64,000 nt of DNA from Symsagittifera roscoffensis (taxonomy: Eukaryota > Xenacoelomorpha > Acoela > Convolutidae), in contig NC_087068.1 of assembly GCF_963678635.1 (NCBI RefSeq), forward strand, positions 58,389,896 through 58,453,895. The letters run 5' to 3'. A model generated the notes under the pieces. It was not told the DNA's origin, made no database searches, and worked only from the letters and a program-made list of their open reading frames with translations. Shown here one piece after another: positions 12,701 to 27,700 of this stretch. The translations under genes and the position numbers were made by a program. Position 1 is the stretch's first letter. The number at the start of each line of letters is the position of its first letter.

Positions 12701-15700
12701 CGGAAATATTGACTAATTAATCTAAGGGTTATAAATAGAGCTCATGAGATAATAAATAATAGAATAGATGCTAGAAGGTTGTTGCAGCCAACAAAACAAT
12801 TCAAACTGAAGCCATAAATGATGCTTAAAAATAAGCCATAAATGATGCTTAAAAATAGGCCATAAAAAGAAAACATTCACAAAAAACAGCATCTCTGAAA
12901 CTGACAGTTGACGGCGGACTCCCCCACCCCCTTGTCCCAAAACAATAACTGCCTTTTACCCGGTGGTTTGGCAGCTATGGACCAGTTGTACGTCTTGATT
13001 CCATTGTCGTCTGAGCTCTGAGAGGCGTCCAACACCACACTGCTGTCGGGGAGGAACACATCTCGAGGCCCTGCTGGACTGACGACAGCTCTCGGGGGCT
13101 TGTCTCGCGGTTCCTCCACAATCACATGCACCTGTGCAGTATTCGTCTGGCCTGAAAAAAACACATGATCCGAAATAAACAAAATTATAAATCCAAGAAA
13201 AACCTAATCAGGCCCAGCTAACCCGAACTTACAGAAACTCCATAATATCTCCATTAAAAATTTGGAATCCTGACCTCTTATGTGATCAGATAAACTTGCT
13301 TTTTGGGAGAGCAGATAAGCTGGCAACAAATGGATTTTCTGATTGAAGATCTGCTTTGGTTTGATCTGCCTACAAGGTCACTGGGAATTTAGCTCTCGCC
13401 CTCACGAGGAAAATGTCTACGCCATTTATTGGTTGGTTTGCAAGTTTAGAACCGGTGTGCATATTTACATCGCGAGCTAACTTCTAAGTGATAAACATAG
13501 CCAATCAAAGATTGGAAAAGAGTAATGAACGCAATTAAACATAAAAAACACTGAATTTGTTGAAAAAAATCTCAACTTTCGAATTTCAAAGAAAAAATAG
13601 CTGCCCTTGCAGCTCTTTGTATTTCTAGAGCAATATATGATTGGCGCTTTTTTGATAACATTAACCCAACTTGAGAAAACTGGATCAACAAGTAAAGTTT
13701 TTATTCCGCTGGAAATCTAAAAATTAAATTCCACTTTCGACACTAGAAATCGTTCACGAATTTTCGCGGCCATTTGCACGTTCGCATTTGGAAAGTGCTA
13801 TTTAGATCACTTTCAGAAGTAGAATTTCAATTGAACTCAAAAAGTGCATATATACCTAAGTGCATCAATTTCTTTAACAAACAATAAAAATCAACAAGAC
13901 CTTTATAAGAGTCTTCACTACGTTCATTACTCTTAATACCAAACAAACCAACTGACAGTTGGAAAAGAGTAATGAATGCAAGGAAATGGAAAAAAAACTA
14001 AATGGCAGTTTGAAAAACTTTATAAGTTAAAGAAAAAATAAATGGCCTTCCCTCTTTTTGACTTTCGCGAAAAAATTAAGATTGTTGCATTTGGATATTA
14101 ATAACCCATTTTGAGAAAACTGTATCAATAGGTACCATTTTTATTTCGCTGGGAAATCTGATACTTCAATTCCAATTTCGAAACTAGAAGTCGATCACAT
14201 TTTTTGTGACTATTACACTTTTGCTGTTCGATAGTGGAGTTTGCCTTCCTTTTAACAACGGAAATGAAGTGAACTTGGAAAAAATCAAAAACCAAATTGC
14301 GAAAAATCAAAATTGAGGGTAAACAAAATCTAAGACAAAAATCTTTAACAATTTTTTAAATCACCAAGTTCTACATAAAATTATTATTACGCAATAACTC
14401 TTAACCTTGGTATTATTTTATTTAAAGGAGAAGACTACTACTCCCTCTTTCAATTGATATATTTATCTCAGATTAGGCTGCGTAGTTTTTGGGAAAAAAA
14501 TTCCAAAAATAGATCAAAAATTCGACTTTTCCTAAATAAACTTTTCTCTACTAAAGCAAGGGAATAGCCTTTGCTTTCCACATCATGTTTTTTAGATTGA
14601 GGATTTTCGCAACAAATCCCATACATTTTCATAATACATTTTTTTTTTCAAACAGGACCTAACACTACAAAAATAAAACAGCAACAAATGCCATTTTTTT
14701 TGCTTATGCTTAACTATGATCAATTTGAAATGTACCAAAACAGTCACCTGAGCACTTTTATTTGCAACTTAGGTTAGTAGAAAAAAACTTCGTAATAAAA
14801 CACTACGCTGCTTTATTTGCTAATAAAACACTACGCTTCGCTTGTGTAAATATGAACTAAACCCAAATTTACTATTTCTAAATTTGATCATTCTCCGAAC
14901 AGAGTTATTCACTGGAAAAAGAATCTGATACCCGATTGCAATACACTTGCTTAACGCAAGGGTAATAATAATATGGACAATCATTCAAAAATTGCAAAAC
15001 TAAAATACAGATTATAATAAAAACAGTTGACAACCTAAGAAAGTGCGACTTTTCATGATGCTAATCATGTATAAAACCGGAAAACATTCGAAGAATATAT
15101 CAGAACAACTATCCATAAAAGCCTTGCAAAGCTCATAAACTCGTATGTAATAAACTTATATATTGAATAATTAGATACCTAGACTCCCAATTTGACAAAT
15201 TCAATGGATTCATTTGAAAAACGAAAGCTAAACTGACAAGAATTGGGTCGAAGAAAAATAAGCCGAAAAGTGAATTAATTATATACATAGCGAAAAAACA
15301 AGTTGCAACCGCGAATCTAACCCCGTGTAACTGGAAAAGTAACTGAAGTTGCTCAATGAAGCAAGCTACAAAAATTTGCAGGAAAAATTATTTAATGGGA
15401 AGAAATTAGTTACCGATTAAAAAGAAGCTTGCTCTCAGAAGTGTAAAAACGGTTTTTACACTTGTGAGAGGAAGTTTTCTTTTTAGATATTTCACTTTTG
15501 CGGCTTATTGGTCTTCGTCCCAATTCTTGTCAGTTTAGTTTCCTTCGTTGTTTTAAATGAATCAGTAGCTCACCGAGATTACAGCACAAATGAAGCCAAC
15601 AAAAGGCCCAAAAATCGAATCACGATTGGTAAGACCAATTGGTAAGATTTTGACCTAACTTTGCAAGAGCACTTGAATTTTCAGGTGGCTTTGAGACATA

Positions 15701-18700
15701 AATTATGTCTTCAAACTAACTTTTTCACCCAAAAATTCCTCAAAAAGGCCATTTGCTGCTCTTTTCAATTAATTTGGTCTATCCGGATTGGTTGGAAATC
15801 TTTGTTATCTATGCATACCAGCACTGTCTTCCACTTCGAGGGTGAAGGTGTAGGTGCCTGCCTCCAAGTTGGACAGATGGAGAGTGTGTGTCTTGGTGCC
15901 AGTCATGTCAGCCGGGAGAGAAATGGCCTGTTGGCTGCTGTCCTGCTGCCACTTGTAACTCACTATCTCCTTGTCATCTGTACTCCCATTTCCATATAAG
16001 GTAATGGAGTTCACAGGCAGAGTTATCACCTAAACAGTCCAGACTTCCAACAATTTTACATCCCTAATTCCTCGTAAAATTACAATACGAAATTGTCTCG
16101 AAAAAATATTCGCTATCACAAACTCGATTATAAGAAGCAGACGACCCGAATATTTCACGATATTCATTACTTGTTGATAAAAAAAATTTTGTTAACAAAA
16201 GGCGCCAATATTAATTTTTTTCGAGAGGAAGCAATTAAGCTATTTTTCTTAATCAAATCGTGAAAAATGTGCCTAAATACGCACATGATGAACTTTTTGG
16301 CAACGCTGACATATTCCAATATAACTTATTAAAGAGAGAATTTAAATAGCATTCAGGAAATCGCATTTTATCAAAAACCAAACGGGGGGAAACATTGCGT
16401 GAGAAAAAGAATGAAGTTAAACTCCTCCTCCTCCTCCTACCTGGTCTGAGCCGGCATTTGCAGTTGGGGGATAGTCGGTGGCTGGGAGGACAGTGACATT
16501 GACGAGGGTGGTGTTGAGGAGTCCCTCTCTATCTGTCACAGTTAGACTGACCACGTACTCCCCCACAGACAGTCCGCTCAGCTTCAGGATCTGGTTGGAC
16601 GGGTCCGAGTTGTCTATTACCAGTTCCTGAACAAACCATCCAACTCTTACATACAGGGGGGCTTTATAAGAACAGGTGGCATAATTTTTCAAATTTTGCC
16701 TCAAACTTGTTATTACAGTGTATATAAAGTAATAAAATTCCTGACATTTGAACATAACTTCAGATAAGGTACACCGTCTGCTCGTCACGCTCGTCATCTT
16801 ATTTTCGGCCGGATAGATTCGTGCAACTTCTTAGTCTAATACCAATCTTAATCTTACTCTTATATCTCCTAGTCTCAATAGATCTAGTGTACACCGGTTT
16901 ACGCGAGTTAGTTCCAGAATGAGAACAACTGTATTCTAAGTGTAATTCAAATTGTTCTGGTGTTGAAAGTACAAGTAGTTTCAACACTTTACAAATAAAT
17001 AGGTTGTTAGTTTGATGGAGTATGATTGGTTAGTATTTAATATTTTATAGAGATAAAATATCATAATAATAACCAATGATAAATACTAAGTTTAGATCTG
17101 GTTCCAAAATGTTAATTAGACAGGCTGAAGTGATTGGGGGATAATAATAATAAATGTTTCTGGGATTGGCAGAGGATCTATGAAAGGCTTTTCAGCCTGT
17201 CTAAGCGCATAACTCCGTTTATCTCATTTCCCCGCATTCCCGACTAAGTTAATTTGTTGCGGTAGACTTGAAGCTAGAGGTCAAGTTGACATACTGAATG
17301 GTATTGAAAGCCAAAAAGAAAGCCGCTTTGGGCCTCTAATCAATTTGATGTACAGAAAAATCGATGCTACAAACAAAAATAAGTTGCCAAACAGCAACGA
17401 ATACCAGAATTGGGGTATCAACAAACATTTGATGATAATGATGATGATCTTAAGTTCAGATGCGCCAAAGGAACTTAGTAGATTGCCTTGATATATCATA
17501 CTAATTATCTTACAGGACAAGAGCCTATTATTGTAGTTTGATTCTCTAACCCCACTTATAGCACTTCTGATGGCCCGCTGTTTTGCATTAACATAAATCA
17601 TGCCAAGCTGTAAGATATGTCACAGGTCAAAATTCAAATTGATTGAAATTATAGAAGTGTTTAAAATGTACCTTGGCGTTGCTTGGTCTCTTAACTTCTT
17701 TCCAAAAGTAGGACACTACTGCTTCGTCGTCTGTTGAGTCTGCTCCATTCAAGATGGCCTCTGAGTTTGGTAAATTCACCTGAAGTTACAGAACACACGT
17801 TAAACAACAGACATATTCAGGGCTGATAAAAAACCGAATTTTCGAAATCTCTTTCTTTAGTTCTTGAACGCCCAATATCCAACACTGTCCGAAAAGACAT
17901 TTATATTCAATTGCTCTTAATTTTTTTTAAAAACAACATCATTCGTAAATGTGACCTCTGAACTTTTTCAAGCAGATTGCTTCCGAATCTAAATGGAGGA
18001 TTTTATAGTCGAAAGCAATCAGCTGGGAAAAATTCCAAGTTCACGTAAAGAATGCTTTTATTACAAACTGCTGAAAAATAAGAAACACTTCATTTCGCCT
18101 GATAACTGATAGCACTTCAATCTACTTTGGAGGGACTGTACCTTGACAGGGTTTGGTTTGACTATTGCAACTGGGGGTCTGTTGATCCTCGGTTTGGCCT
18201 GCACTGTGATGTCTATCTTGTCGAAGGCCTTCGCATCTCCCTTCCTCACCTCCAACTGCACACTGTACACGCCCGCTGTCATGTTGGACAACGTCGCAGA
18301 TGCGTCCTAATATAAAAGTGGTTTCTCCAATTCAAACGGGCGGATCCCTGAGGGGGGGGGGGGGGGGGTGGTCATTCATATTCGATCGATGGAATGCCAA
18401 GACAGAACACTATGTTAGCTAATTAGAATTCAGCAGTCAATCGAAGAAAAATAGCTGGAAAATAAGTCAGACTTGGACACAAACTCTTTTGAATAATCGC
18501 AACTAACGGAGGAAAATTTTTAACTGATGACTTAAAATGCTTAAGGAGCCGCATCCTTCAGAAACTGTTTCAGCTATTTGCATTACATAGACTGCAAGTA
18601 GCTGCAAATGTGTCAATCAACAGCCTACCTTGTGATCGAGGGTGGAGGCGTCTCCTTTTGGCTTGGAGATTACATCCCAGTTGTATATCATGGCCACCTC

Positions 18701-21700
18701 GTCTGTCTCGGAGACTGGAGTCGGTATTACTGTTCCTTGAATTTGTGTCCTTGTCAACGGATACTTCAACACCTGAAAAGGAATAATGTCCAAATGGTTT
18801 TTTCAAGTATAATCATTTTCTACAGTTTTCCTTAGTATAGTCAATAGTTTTATTGATGCTTAAATGCAAATCGCTCGGTTATTTGTTTCGGCTCTCGTTT
18901 ATGTTTTCTTCCTGCACACAATTACCAGATTGGCAAAAACATGAAATTAGGGCTTGCTTTGTTCTACAGAAAAAATTGAAATCTAAATTCCCATGCAAAC
19001 GAGATATAGTCAATAAACAAACAAGCTGTCACACTTTAGTTCAAAAATGAGCGACTGAACGAATGATTTCTTCACATTGTTGTTGTTTTCTCTGCTACTA
19101 CATACATTACAGGGTCGAAACTTTGACACATGGTTTGAGATTTCAACTCATGAACTATGCGTAACCTCATTGCCGTTTGAAAGTAGTGCATTGTTAAATC
19201 ATAGTGTTCAAATCATTTAAGCTAAATATTTATTGCGAAATGCTCGTACCTTATTATCTCCTAAACTGACAGTCAGAGGCGACCCTGATGGTGTACTGTC
19301 TTTGAAGCTTGCCCCCATCACACCTTCCTTATCTGCACCACTACTATTAGTCACACTCTGTTTACCATCCGCTCCTCCGGGGGGCGGAGTGGTTGTAATT
19401 TCAGCACAGAGTCCGTCTGCATTGCGAATGAACCCAGAGAGGCAGTTGCATTGGTAGCCTTCGTTCGACTCACTCGTAACAACGCATGTCTCGTGTTCTC
19501 TGCATTCAGATGCTTGCTTTACAGTGCAATTCACTACACTCGCAACAGCGCCTGATAATAAACAAGAATGCTGCCAAATGTTAACACAGAGGCGAAGCAG
19601 CATTTCGCAAACGAAAGTGACAAAACGCCAAAACGTATCTTTGAAAAGGTTTAGAAAAAAGGCAAGAAAATAAGAACACTATCAAGTTTTGAAAATTAAA
19701 TTCCCTTTAGGGAAGCCAACTACCGGCCTCGAGCATCAGCTCAACAGAGTTTGAAAAGTTTCTCCAGAAGAAAAAAGAAAGGCGTTTAACCTGTCAACAA
19801 AAAGGCAGACGCCTATTAGTCCAAAAATTAAGCCGAAATGGTTTTTTCAACATGAAAGGTACCAACATTTACTCCGCAAGAAGTAAATAAAAGAAAGTGC
19901 TAGATAGGAGTCAAACAAATCATTCGACATACTATTCCAGTATACTGTACTGAAACTTCTGCATGACTCCAGAATAGTCGATGGCATAGTCAGATGGCTT
20001 TGGAACTAACTTAGCTGGCGCCACTTATTAACAGCCCAGATTGCCCAGACAGGAGTTTCTCGAGGTTCGGTACTTTTTCACTCTTGTTAACTTTTACGTG
20101 CAAGATGCTCCCTTCTGGCGTCTAGAAATGAAACTAAACCCTTACCCTTACTATTTCTACTGTTTTGTTCAACCTTACATGTTGCTGAGGCCTCTGCCAT
20201 TGTGTCCAATCTAGTAATTTAGCTGAGGCGTCCGATGTTAGAAGTAACTTTTTATAAGTTCTGCAGAGATTTATTCGGGTACATATTTAGTTTTAACCTC
20301 TTCTAAGTGGACAGGGAAACTAAAAAAACTCTCAAAACAAAGATTTTAACTGAAAACCAACAGTGTAAATGATTCATCGGTTCAGCCGGTCGAAAAAAAA
20401 AGAAAACATGGGTTTTCTTTAATTATTTAATCTTTTGTTTAATTTTGCAGAGCATTGTATAAAAAACTACATATGAATGCGCGAACAGGGTACTGTTGCT
20501 CCTGATTCTTTCGTTGCGAACAGTCAACGTTGCTAACGACATGCAAGGCCTTAAACATATCAATGCTCGATTACTCGTGCCCGCTCCCTGTTTGATCTCA
20601 CGCCGCAAGTCCTCTTTGAACAAATTACGAACACGGTTCCATTGACTACCTTAGCACTGAATGCAAAAAACTCAGCGCGCATCAACATTTTAATCTTCTA
20701 TCTACAAAATTGCGTATGAAATCGTACCTTGATTTCGATCCAGTGCATGTTAATTCTTTTACCTCCAGATAAATCAGGTTTCCCTTCCCCTAACAGAAAA
20801 ATCAGGACTCCCTTTACCTACCAGACAAACCGAACCAATTTTTAACACTTGCGAGCTTCGCATCACTTGCGATACCACAAAAATAGCATGCAAACTAGCA
20901 GACAGGAGGAAATCAAAAAAACTTGAAATTTTTTAAAGAAACCACGACTAAAAACACTTCAAAATTTTGTCATTTATAATTTTCTATTTGCGTAAAAACT
21001 TCCAGACACACATTAGACGGCGTTTAATGAAAATTCGAAAACAATTTTTAGGCGAAAAAAAAATATTGTCTTCACAACTTTTGAACTATAAATTCTAGTC
21101 TGAAATTTTTAACTTTTAGTGCAATTCTTACCAAATATACAAATTATGGTTCCCTCAAACGACCCAAAATTAACTTAATAAGCCGATAAAATTTAAGCCG
21201 AAATCATTTAGGCCGGAAACCTTTTCAAGCAAAAAAAAAAGGAAAAAATACGAAGTCAAAGTTAGTATAATAACAATGTGCTGGAGTAAACGAAAACATA
21301 AAAATCAACTATAATTGAAACTGCATAGAGCAAAAAAAATCTAAGATGTGGCATCGAAGTCGACAAAACATAAGCAGGCAATTAATAAGTAGTCAATTTT
21401 TTTTGGACGGACTATTTCTCGTTTGAAAAAGTTCCAGGTCAGATTCCTACCCAGGACCTTTGCCGTCCCAGGCGTATTCGTTACCTCCAGACTAAGTGTA
21501 CCGGAGACGATTAGAAATTTTAATTCATTATGAGTCAAGAGACCGAGTGATTCATTTGATTCTGTTGAATGAGTTGTTAACCCGAAAAAAGTCTATAATC
21601 CGATTTGATACTGCTTGATGATCGCAATCAATTCAACAATATAACTGATGTCAGCAATGATATCAACACTTGATGAAATAACAGAAGCAATTTGGCTTTT

Positions 21701-24700
21701 AAAAATTAATAGTGAAAGAAAATTAAAAGTGAAAGAAAAAAGTAAAAACGAGACATGAAAAAAAAAAACATTTGCTGTGGCGGAGCCGATCATACGGCCA
21801 GGAGATTCAACGCCCCTGTTCTCGCATCTGCGCTACGAGCCCTTGACAATTTGCATACACTAGCCACAAATAAAGTAGCTACATATAATAAATTGCCAAC
21901 GATGCATAAGTGATGCAGCTAAAGTGACACTTAATGCAAATAGATAAACTTTGCATGTAATAATGTAGAATATTACAAACGGGGCATCCTCACTAACTTG
22001 GCACCTACTAAATGGGAAATCATAAAGCCAAATTATGTATAAATTATGCATTTCAAATTGAGTTGAATTACAAAAAATTCCGATATCGAGTTTTTTTATT
22101 GATGGTTGTTTGAAACAATTAGCTTTTTTCGGTTTATTTGATGATTGAAAAAAGGATCGACTGTGTTAACTTACAATTAGTCGAATGCCAAAGCACGTGC
22201 TATCAAATCGCCGTAAAAGTGCCCCAAAAGTGGCACCAATATTTGCTACTTCTGTTGGAAAAAAAAACAGAGTAGACGTACTATTATTCTACGCTCGCTA
22301 AAGCACACATGTGTAATAAATAAAAGGAACCAATGAAACTTACAGTATCCGAGTGTTCTATTTAATAGGCAGCTTCATCAAAAATCGAAAAAAAAATTAT
22401 ATGATTCAATCATTCTCTTACAAACCTTGGCAAAAACTGAGGTAATGGCAAATAAAGATGGAAAGTATGCTATATAACAGCGTAATTAAATGTCTGGTCA
22501 ACATTTATGAATTGTAAGATTTACCAGAAACTGAGTAAACATCGCATTATGACTTATTTAGTTGGCGCTTCAAGGATGAAAACTGTCAGTTACGTTTCAT
22601 CATTTTCGGTACGAGAAACGTAAATAAGGCTGACTATTTAATCGTAGCTCATTATAAATACAAAATGACTGAAACATGAACTACATTTAGATTGATAGGC
22701 ATTAAATGAAAGTCAGACATCATCATGAGTTGAATGCTTTTTATCTTTTGACGTTATCGAAGTTGAAAAGAAACTGAATAACAATTGAAATGACAAAAAA
22801 AAACTGTTTTTGACTGATGAATCAAAAGCATCATTGCATTTTTATTATTATAGTTTTGGAAAACAAAATGAAGCAACAACTTGATCTAACAAAAAATAAA
22901 ATTTCTAATTAAGCAAAAAAATTGGTTCACGCAATTGCAGATGACACTTTGAAACAGTAATTTAACCACGTCAGTTTTTATACCGTCTCTATTATATATA
23001 AAAAATTACCAATTGAATATGTTTTCAACCTTTAAAAAAGACAAACTACTATCAATTCTGAATTGTGTCACTTTTTTATACATTTTGAACATGAGCTAGA
23101 TTTTCGGTACGAGCAGCTACTGTCGTATGCACAGCTCGCAGCTATTCGCCACATGCAAAATCTGTCACAAACAAAATTTGGCTATAAATTAACATTCCTT
23201 CGCTGCAACACTTTCTCAACATAATCACGCTGTTGTTGCTTTCAGTTTCCGCCCGCTAGCTTCTTCAAAAAAAACTTTCATAGCTCAGATGGCCTTCCCT
23301 CACTATTGAAAGGTTTAACCTCCCACCAAAATTAACACAGATGCAAAGCAGAGCTTTGGGCCAATTTCGATACAAAAATAATTAACTGAAAAAGCACCTC
23401 AATCATCCACTGGCTTTAGTTTTCAAAATATTCCAGATTTGAAAAGCTTCACCAAATTTCAGCCAACTCTAATGAGGCAAGACTTTTCCGAAGAATTAAG
23501 ACTGAGTAGATCACTTGAGGAAAATGGTAAAATCACTTTTATGCAGTCTTTTTCTTTATCGCATGTTGTTTTCAATGTTGTTTTCATAAGCGATTTGTCT
23601 TTCATTTTGAAGCTCTGTGGTCTTGACGCTCCGAAAGATGAGCCCCGAAAAAAACTTCTTGTCAAACAGGTCATCATGGTCCCCTTGAATGAGGGAGAAT
23701 TTGAGTTGCATCGTAAACAATAGATGTTTGTCATTTTAACACATTGTAATTGACATAAAGTTTTGCTGGGTTGGAACATTTCAAATTGATCTATATGAGT
23801 GGGGGACGCATGGTCGGTGGAGTTGAAGCCAGGGTTTTATACATGTTTTGCTAATCCATTCAATTTTTTGGATATAATTGCATTCAAAAAATAAAATTAA
23901 CAATTCAAAGAGTTATTAACTTTTCGTTTTATTTGAAGAGTTTAAGGTACTTCTTCTAGTACCATGAACAATTCTGTGTTGGCTTACATAGAAACATCCC
24001 TATGCTAGCGTTTTTGCGTGCAATTTCTTACTTACCAAAGGTTAGTGTGCATTATTGGCTCAATTTCAGTCTGTCTGTGCCCCCGTACTCGCCACCCCAC
24101 CCCCTACACTACCCTGTTAGCAGCGATATTCGATTAAAACAAATGGCGGCACAGTCCCTGTTAATCCTGTTTACTCTCCTGCTTACAATTAGGGTCAATA
24201 TTACTTTCAATCGGCGATGGTGAGTTGTTTTTTTTTCTTTTAACAGAGATTGGGACCTTATGAAGTTGCAACCATACCAACCTTCTGAGTTTATAGTTCA
24301 AGCATTGTTTATCACTGCTTATAAAGGGTTGGAGAGAAAGAAGGGTAGGAGTGGACGGGGACCGGGCAGGGTTGTGGTGAATGGAGGGCTGGGTGGGCAG
24401 GGGAGGTAGGGTAGGTTATAAAAAACAGGGCTTGTAAAATAGAATTTTCGCGCTACAACACACACACATTGTGAGATTCATCCAAATGCGTAATTGAACA
24501 CCGAGCACCCTGCATTTGGTGAATTGACCAATATTACGAAAAATGCGAAGGTTCAAAACAAGGAAATGAACCCATTAACATTTTCAGAGATAGTGAACAG
24601 GCGAAAAAGACGACGACAAATCATTCGTGTTCAACTGAATCGAACCGATACCTGTGATCTTCCGAATTTGACTGAGATTGTTGACGCTGCGCGAGACCAG

Positions 24701-27700
24701 GAACAGAATGGTGGTTCGATGGTGGTCCAGAATGTGAAAATGAAAAAGGCAAAGTTTGCAAGTTCTGTCAAAGGTGGAAGAAAACTGGGAAAGATAGGGA
24801 AGCAGAAATTAAGCATCTACAGCATCTGCAAGCCCAAAACTAAATAAAATTGTTTAGCAGTATCAGAAAAAAAAGAAAAATTTCGGGAAAGGGGAACCAA
24901 ACAAATGCTTGACGTTTATCTTTTGTAGAATTGTTCCGCAACACGAAGCCGTTCCTTTTTAAAAGAAAATTGAAAGGTTTGGATTTGAATACGATGATTG
25001 GAGATTTGTTGGAATGAAATTCGTGAACGTTTTGGTGGCAAATGAGCCAATATCGGCTCCATTAAAACACATCAAATGATGGAAGGTTCCACATAATGTT
25101 ATCTCTCCCTATTAGAGATGGAGGGTTGAACCTGACCTTCCCATAGAATAAAACTAAAAAGCACTTCAAAAGTTTTTATTGAAATGTTCATTCCTATTAG
25201 TGAAAATGATGAAAGCACAGACACTGACCAGCAACATATTGCAACCCCTATTAGAAACAAAAAGCAACACAAGAACAAAAACTATTCTAAAAAAAATATC
25301 AAGAATTACTTGCTGAATTTAGCATCAGGAAAAATTTCATTTTAACAAAGGCAGAGTTCATGGACGGCATTGCACTAAGCTATGGACGGGAACCAAATAA
25401 ACTCCCAAAATGTTATACTCAATGATATACGAGAAATTTATCCCGATTTAATAAATGAAACGTGCTACGATGTCGAAACTGATCCGTCTCCTCAACCGCT
25501 GGAAATCTTCACCTTCAAATCTACTAGCACTCACGATGCTGCAAGTGTGGATATTTGAGCCAACAGATTATAGAAATCCTAAATCAGTAACAGATATTTT
25601 GGAGTAAAGGTTTTCAATCCACATGCCAAGACATGCTCATGAAACATCAAAGACGTTCACAAACAGCAAGAAAACTCAAAGAAGCTGAATTAGGAGCAAC
25701 GAATTGTTATGTCGAACATGATAGCTTTAACTCTCAAATTTTAACCTGCACGGGGAGCAGGACCGTCGTCCTCGCGTATCCTCAAAAGACTAGCTGACAT
25801 CGCTTACCTGCGCCCGAAATTAAGCTTTGCGGTTTTAAGCAGCTACTTTAAGCGGCAATACTCTGCACACGTGGATCATTTTCACGCGGATCGCTTGTTG
25901 ATTCATCGCCAGGAACCCATTCTTGAGGAAGGGGGGGGGGGGGGGGGGGGCTTAACTGTTAAATAAATTTTAATCAATCTGAGCGTGCTTTGATTTATAA
26001 ATCTTAGTTTCAAGTTGATTGGATGCATTTATATCATGCTAATGCCCAGTACCGCATTTACGCGGGAGGGCGCGTTTAAATCAAATATCCCATCGGGAAG
26101 CCTAGGTCAACGTCTTACTAAAGACCTCAATTGTTCGTCTCCAATTTTTTACGGATTCTCAACGCTTATTGCCAATGCAAATCTAGTAGCAGTTTTTAAC
26201 ACTGTTGCGAAGCAGAGCTTCGCACGACTTGCGATGAAAAATGAATAAATACCACTACTTGCAGATGGACAAACTAATGGAAAGTAAAAAACTTTAATTA
26301 TTTCAAAAATAAGCAAAAAACCGAATATCTTGAAACCAAAATAACTGCACTTTTAGAAAGATTACAATTAGAAGCGAAGCATTACATGCGATACAACACA
26401 CTCATGGCATCAAAAAACAAAACGACAGAAATAGAGTTAAAGCAGTAGAAATTTTTTCTTGAAAAATATCGAAAAATCGATCTATCAAGAAACTTCCAGA
26501 ATTTGTCTATTTTTCGTCTGAATAAAAACTCTTTTCAGGAAAAAATTCAAGAAGTAAGACACTTGAACATCAAATAAGCATCGAAACAAAACTTACAAAG
26601 CAATAACAAACACGACAATTGATGAGCAGACACATGTTGCGCCGAAAAAATTGCTTAGCAAAAAAAAAGATGATAAGTCTTCCCTCATAAGATTTAGATG
26701 AAACCTAATTGCTCTCAAACGACTCCAAAAGAGGTCTCCAAGCCAAAATATACAGCCAAACCTTTTGAGTCAAATAAACAAATTTGAAAAAAAACTGATT
26801 TACTCAGCTGCAAAATTTTCACGACCCATCTGAACTGAAACACATAGAAGCATAAAAATAAATTTCGCCTCCAAAGCTGTCGAAACCAATATCTTAAGCC
26901 AACATCGTTCATCGAAAAAAATGAAATTAAACAAAGAAAACTATTAAAAATAGACTTGGTAAATTAATAAAATGCACAAATTTGAGAGGAAAAACTGTTT
27001 TTATCAATCTAAAACCCATACTTTCGAAATTCAGACAAAAAACCGAACCAGATAACTGGACCGACGGAAACCACAAATTCGAAAAAAAAATTATAGGTAC
27101 TACAATGATAGAGTGGTCCTTCGAAAAAGCAACTATGATAGACAGGTGTGCATGCATTTCGCATGTAATAATTTTGAAAACTAGTTTGTTTATAAATTAT
27201 CCAAATCTGGCGAAATATCTTGAATCAGAAACCTTTCAGATTAAAAATAGTAATTACTATAACTTTTATATCAAGAAATTGCTCGCTTCAAATTATTTTA
27301 CGGTTTTAAAACCGTACTTGGATTGGCTAATTTGTCATCAAAGTTCGATTTTGGCAACTTTTTTTTCAATTTTCTTCCTTATTATGTTGAGAGGGGAGGT
27401 TTTACGAAAAAAAAAAGAAACTTAAAATTTGTTTGAAAATATACTGCGACATCTTTCTCCACTCTATCATAGTAGTACCAAATCCATCTGATTACAGTCT
27501 AAAGGATTGTAGTTTATTCAATTTTCCAAAATTTTAACTTGCCAGCTAATGAGGATGAAATTTACCATTCCTGCAAAAATTAACCATTCTGTCAACAAAT
27601 TTATTTAAGAGGAAAGTCTAGTACCCAATTGCAATACCCTTGCATAAGGCAAATGTAAGAATTTCATCGAACACCCTCTAAGTATCTCAACAACTCTTGT

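Larger units (their letters stand above)
16762..19178 (-). repeat. Parental arm of the inverted duplication
   Basis: This segment (exons 3-5 and flanking introns of the KIAA0319L-like gene) is the reverse complement of 2101-4512 with few differences. The spacer between the two arms is about 12.2 kb. Confidence 0.92.

Noticed and set aside
21780-21855. Functional tRNA gene
   Set aside because: Only an A-box-like word is present; stems and B box do not fit a cloverleaf.
26982-27425. 147-codon ORF in intron 1
   Set aside because: AT-rich composition, no domain, low-complexity ends; indistinguishable from chance.
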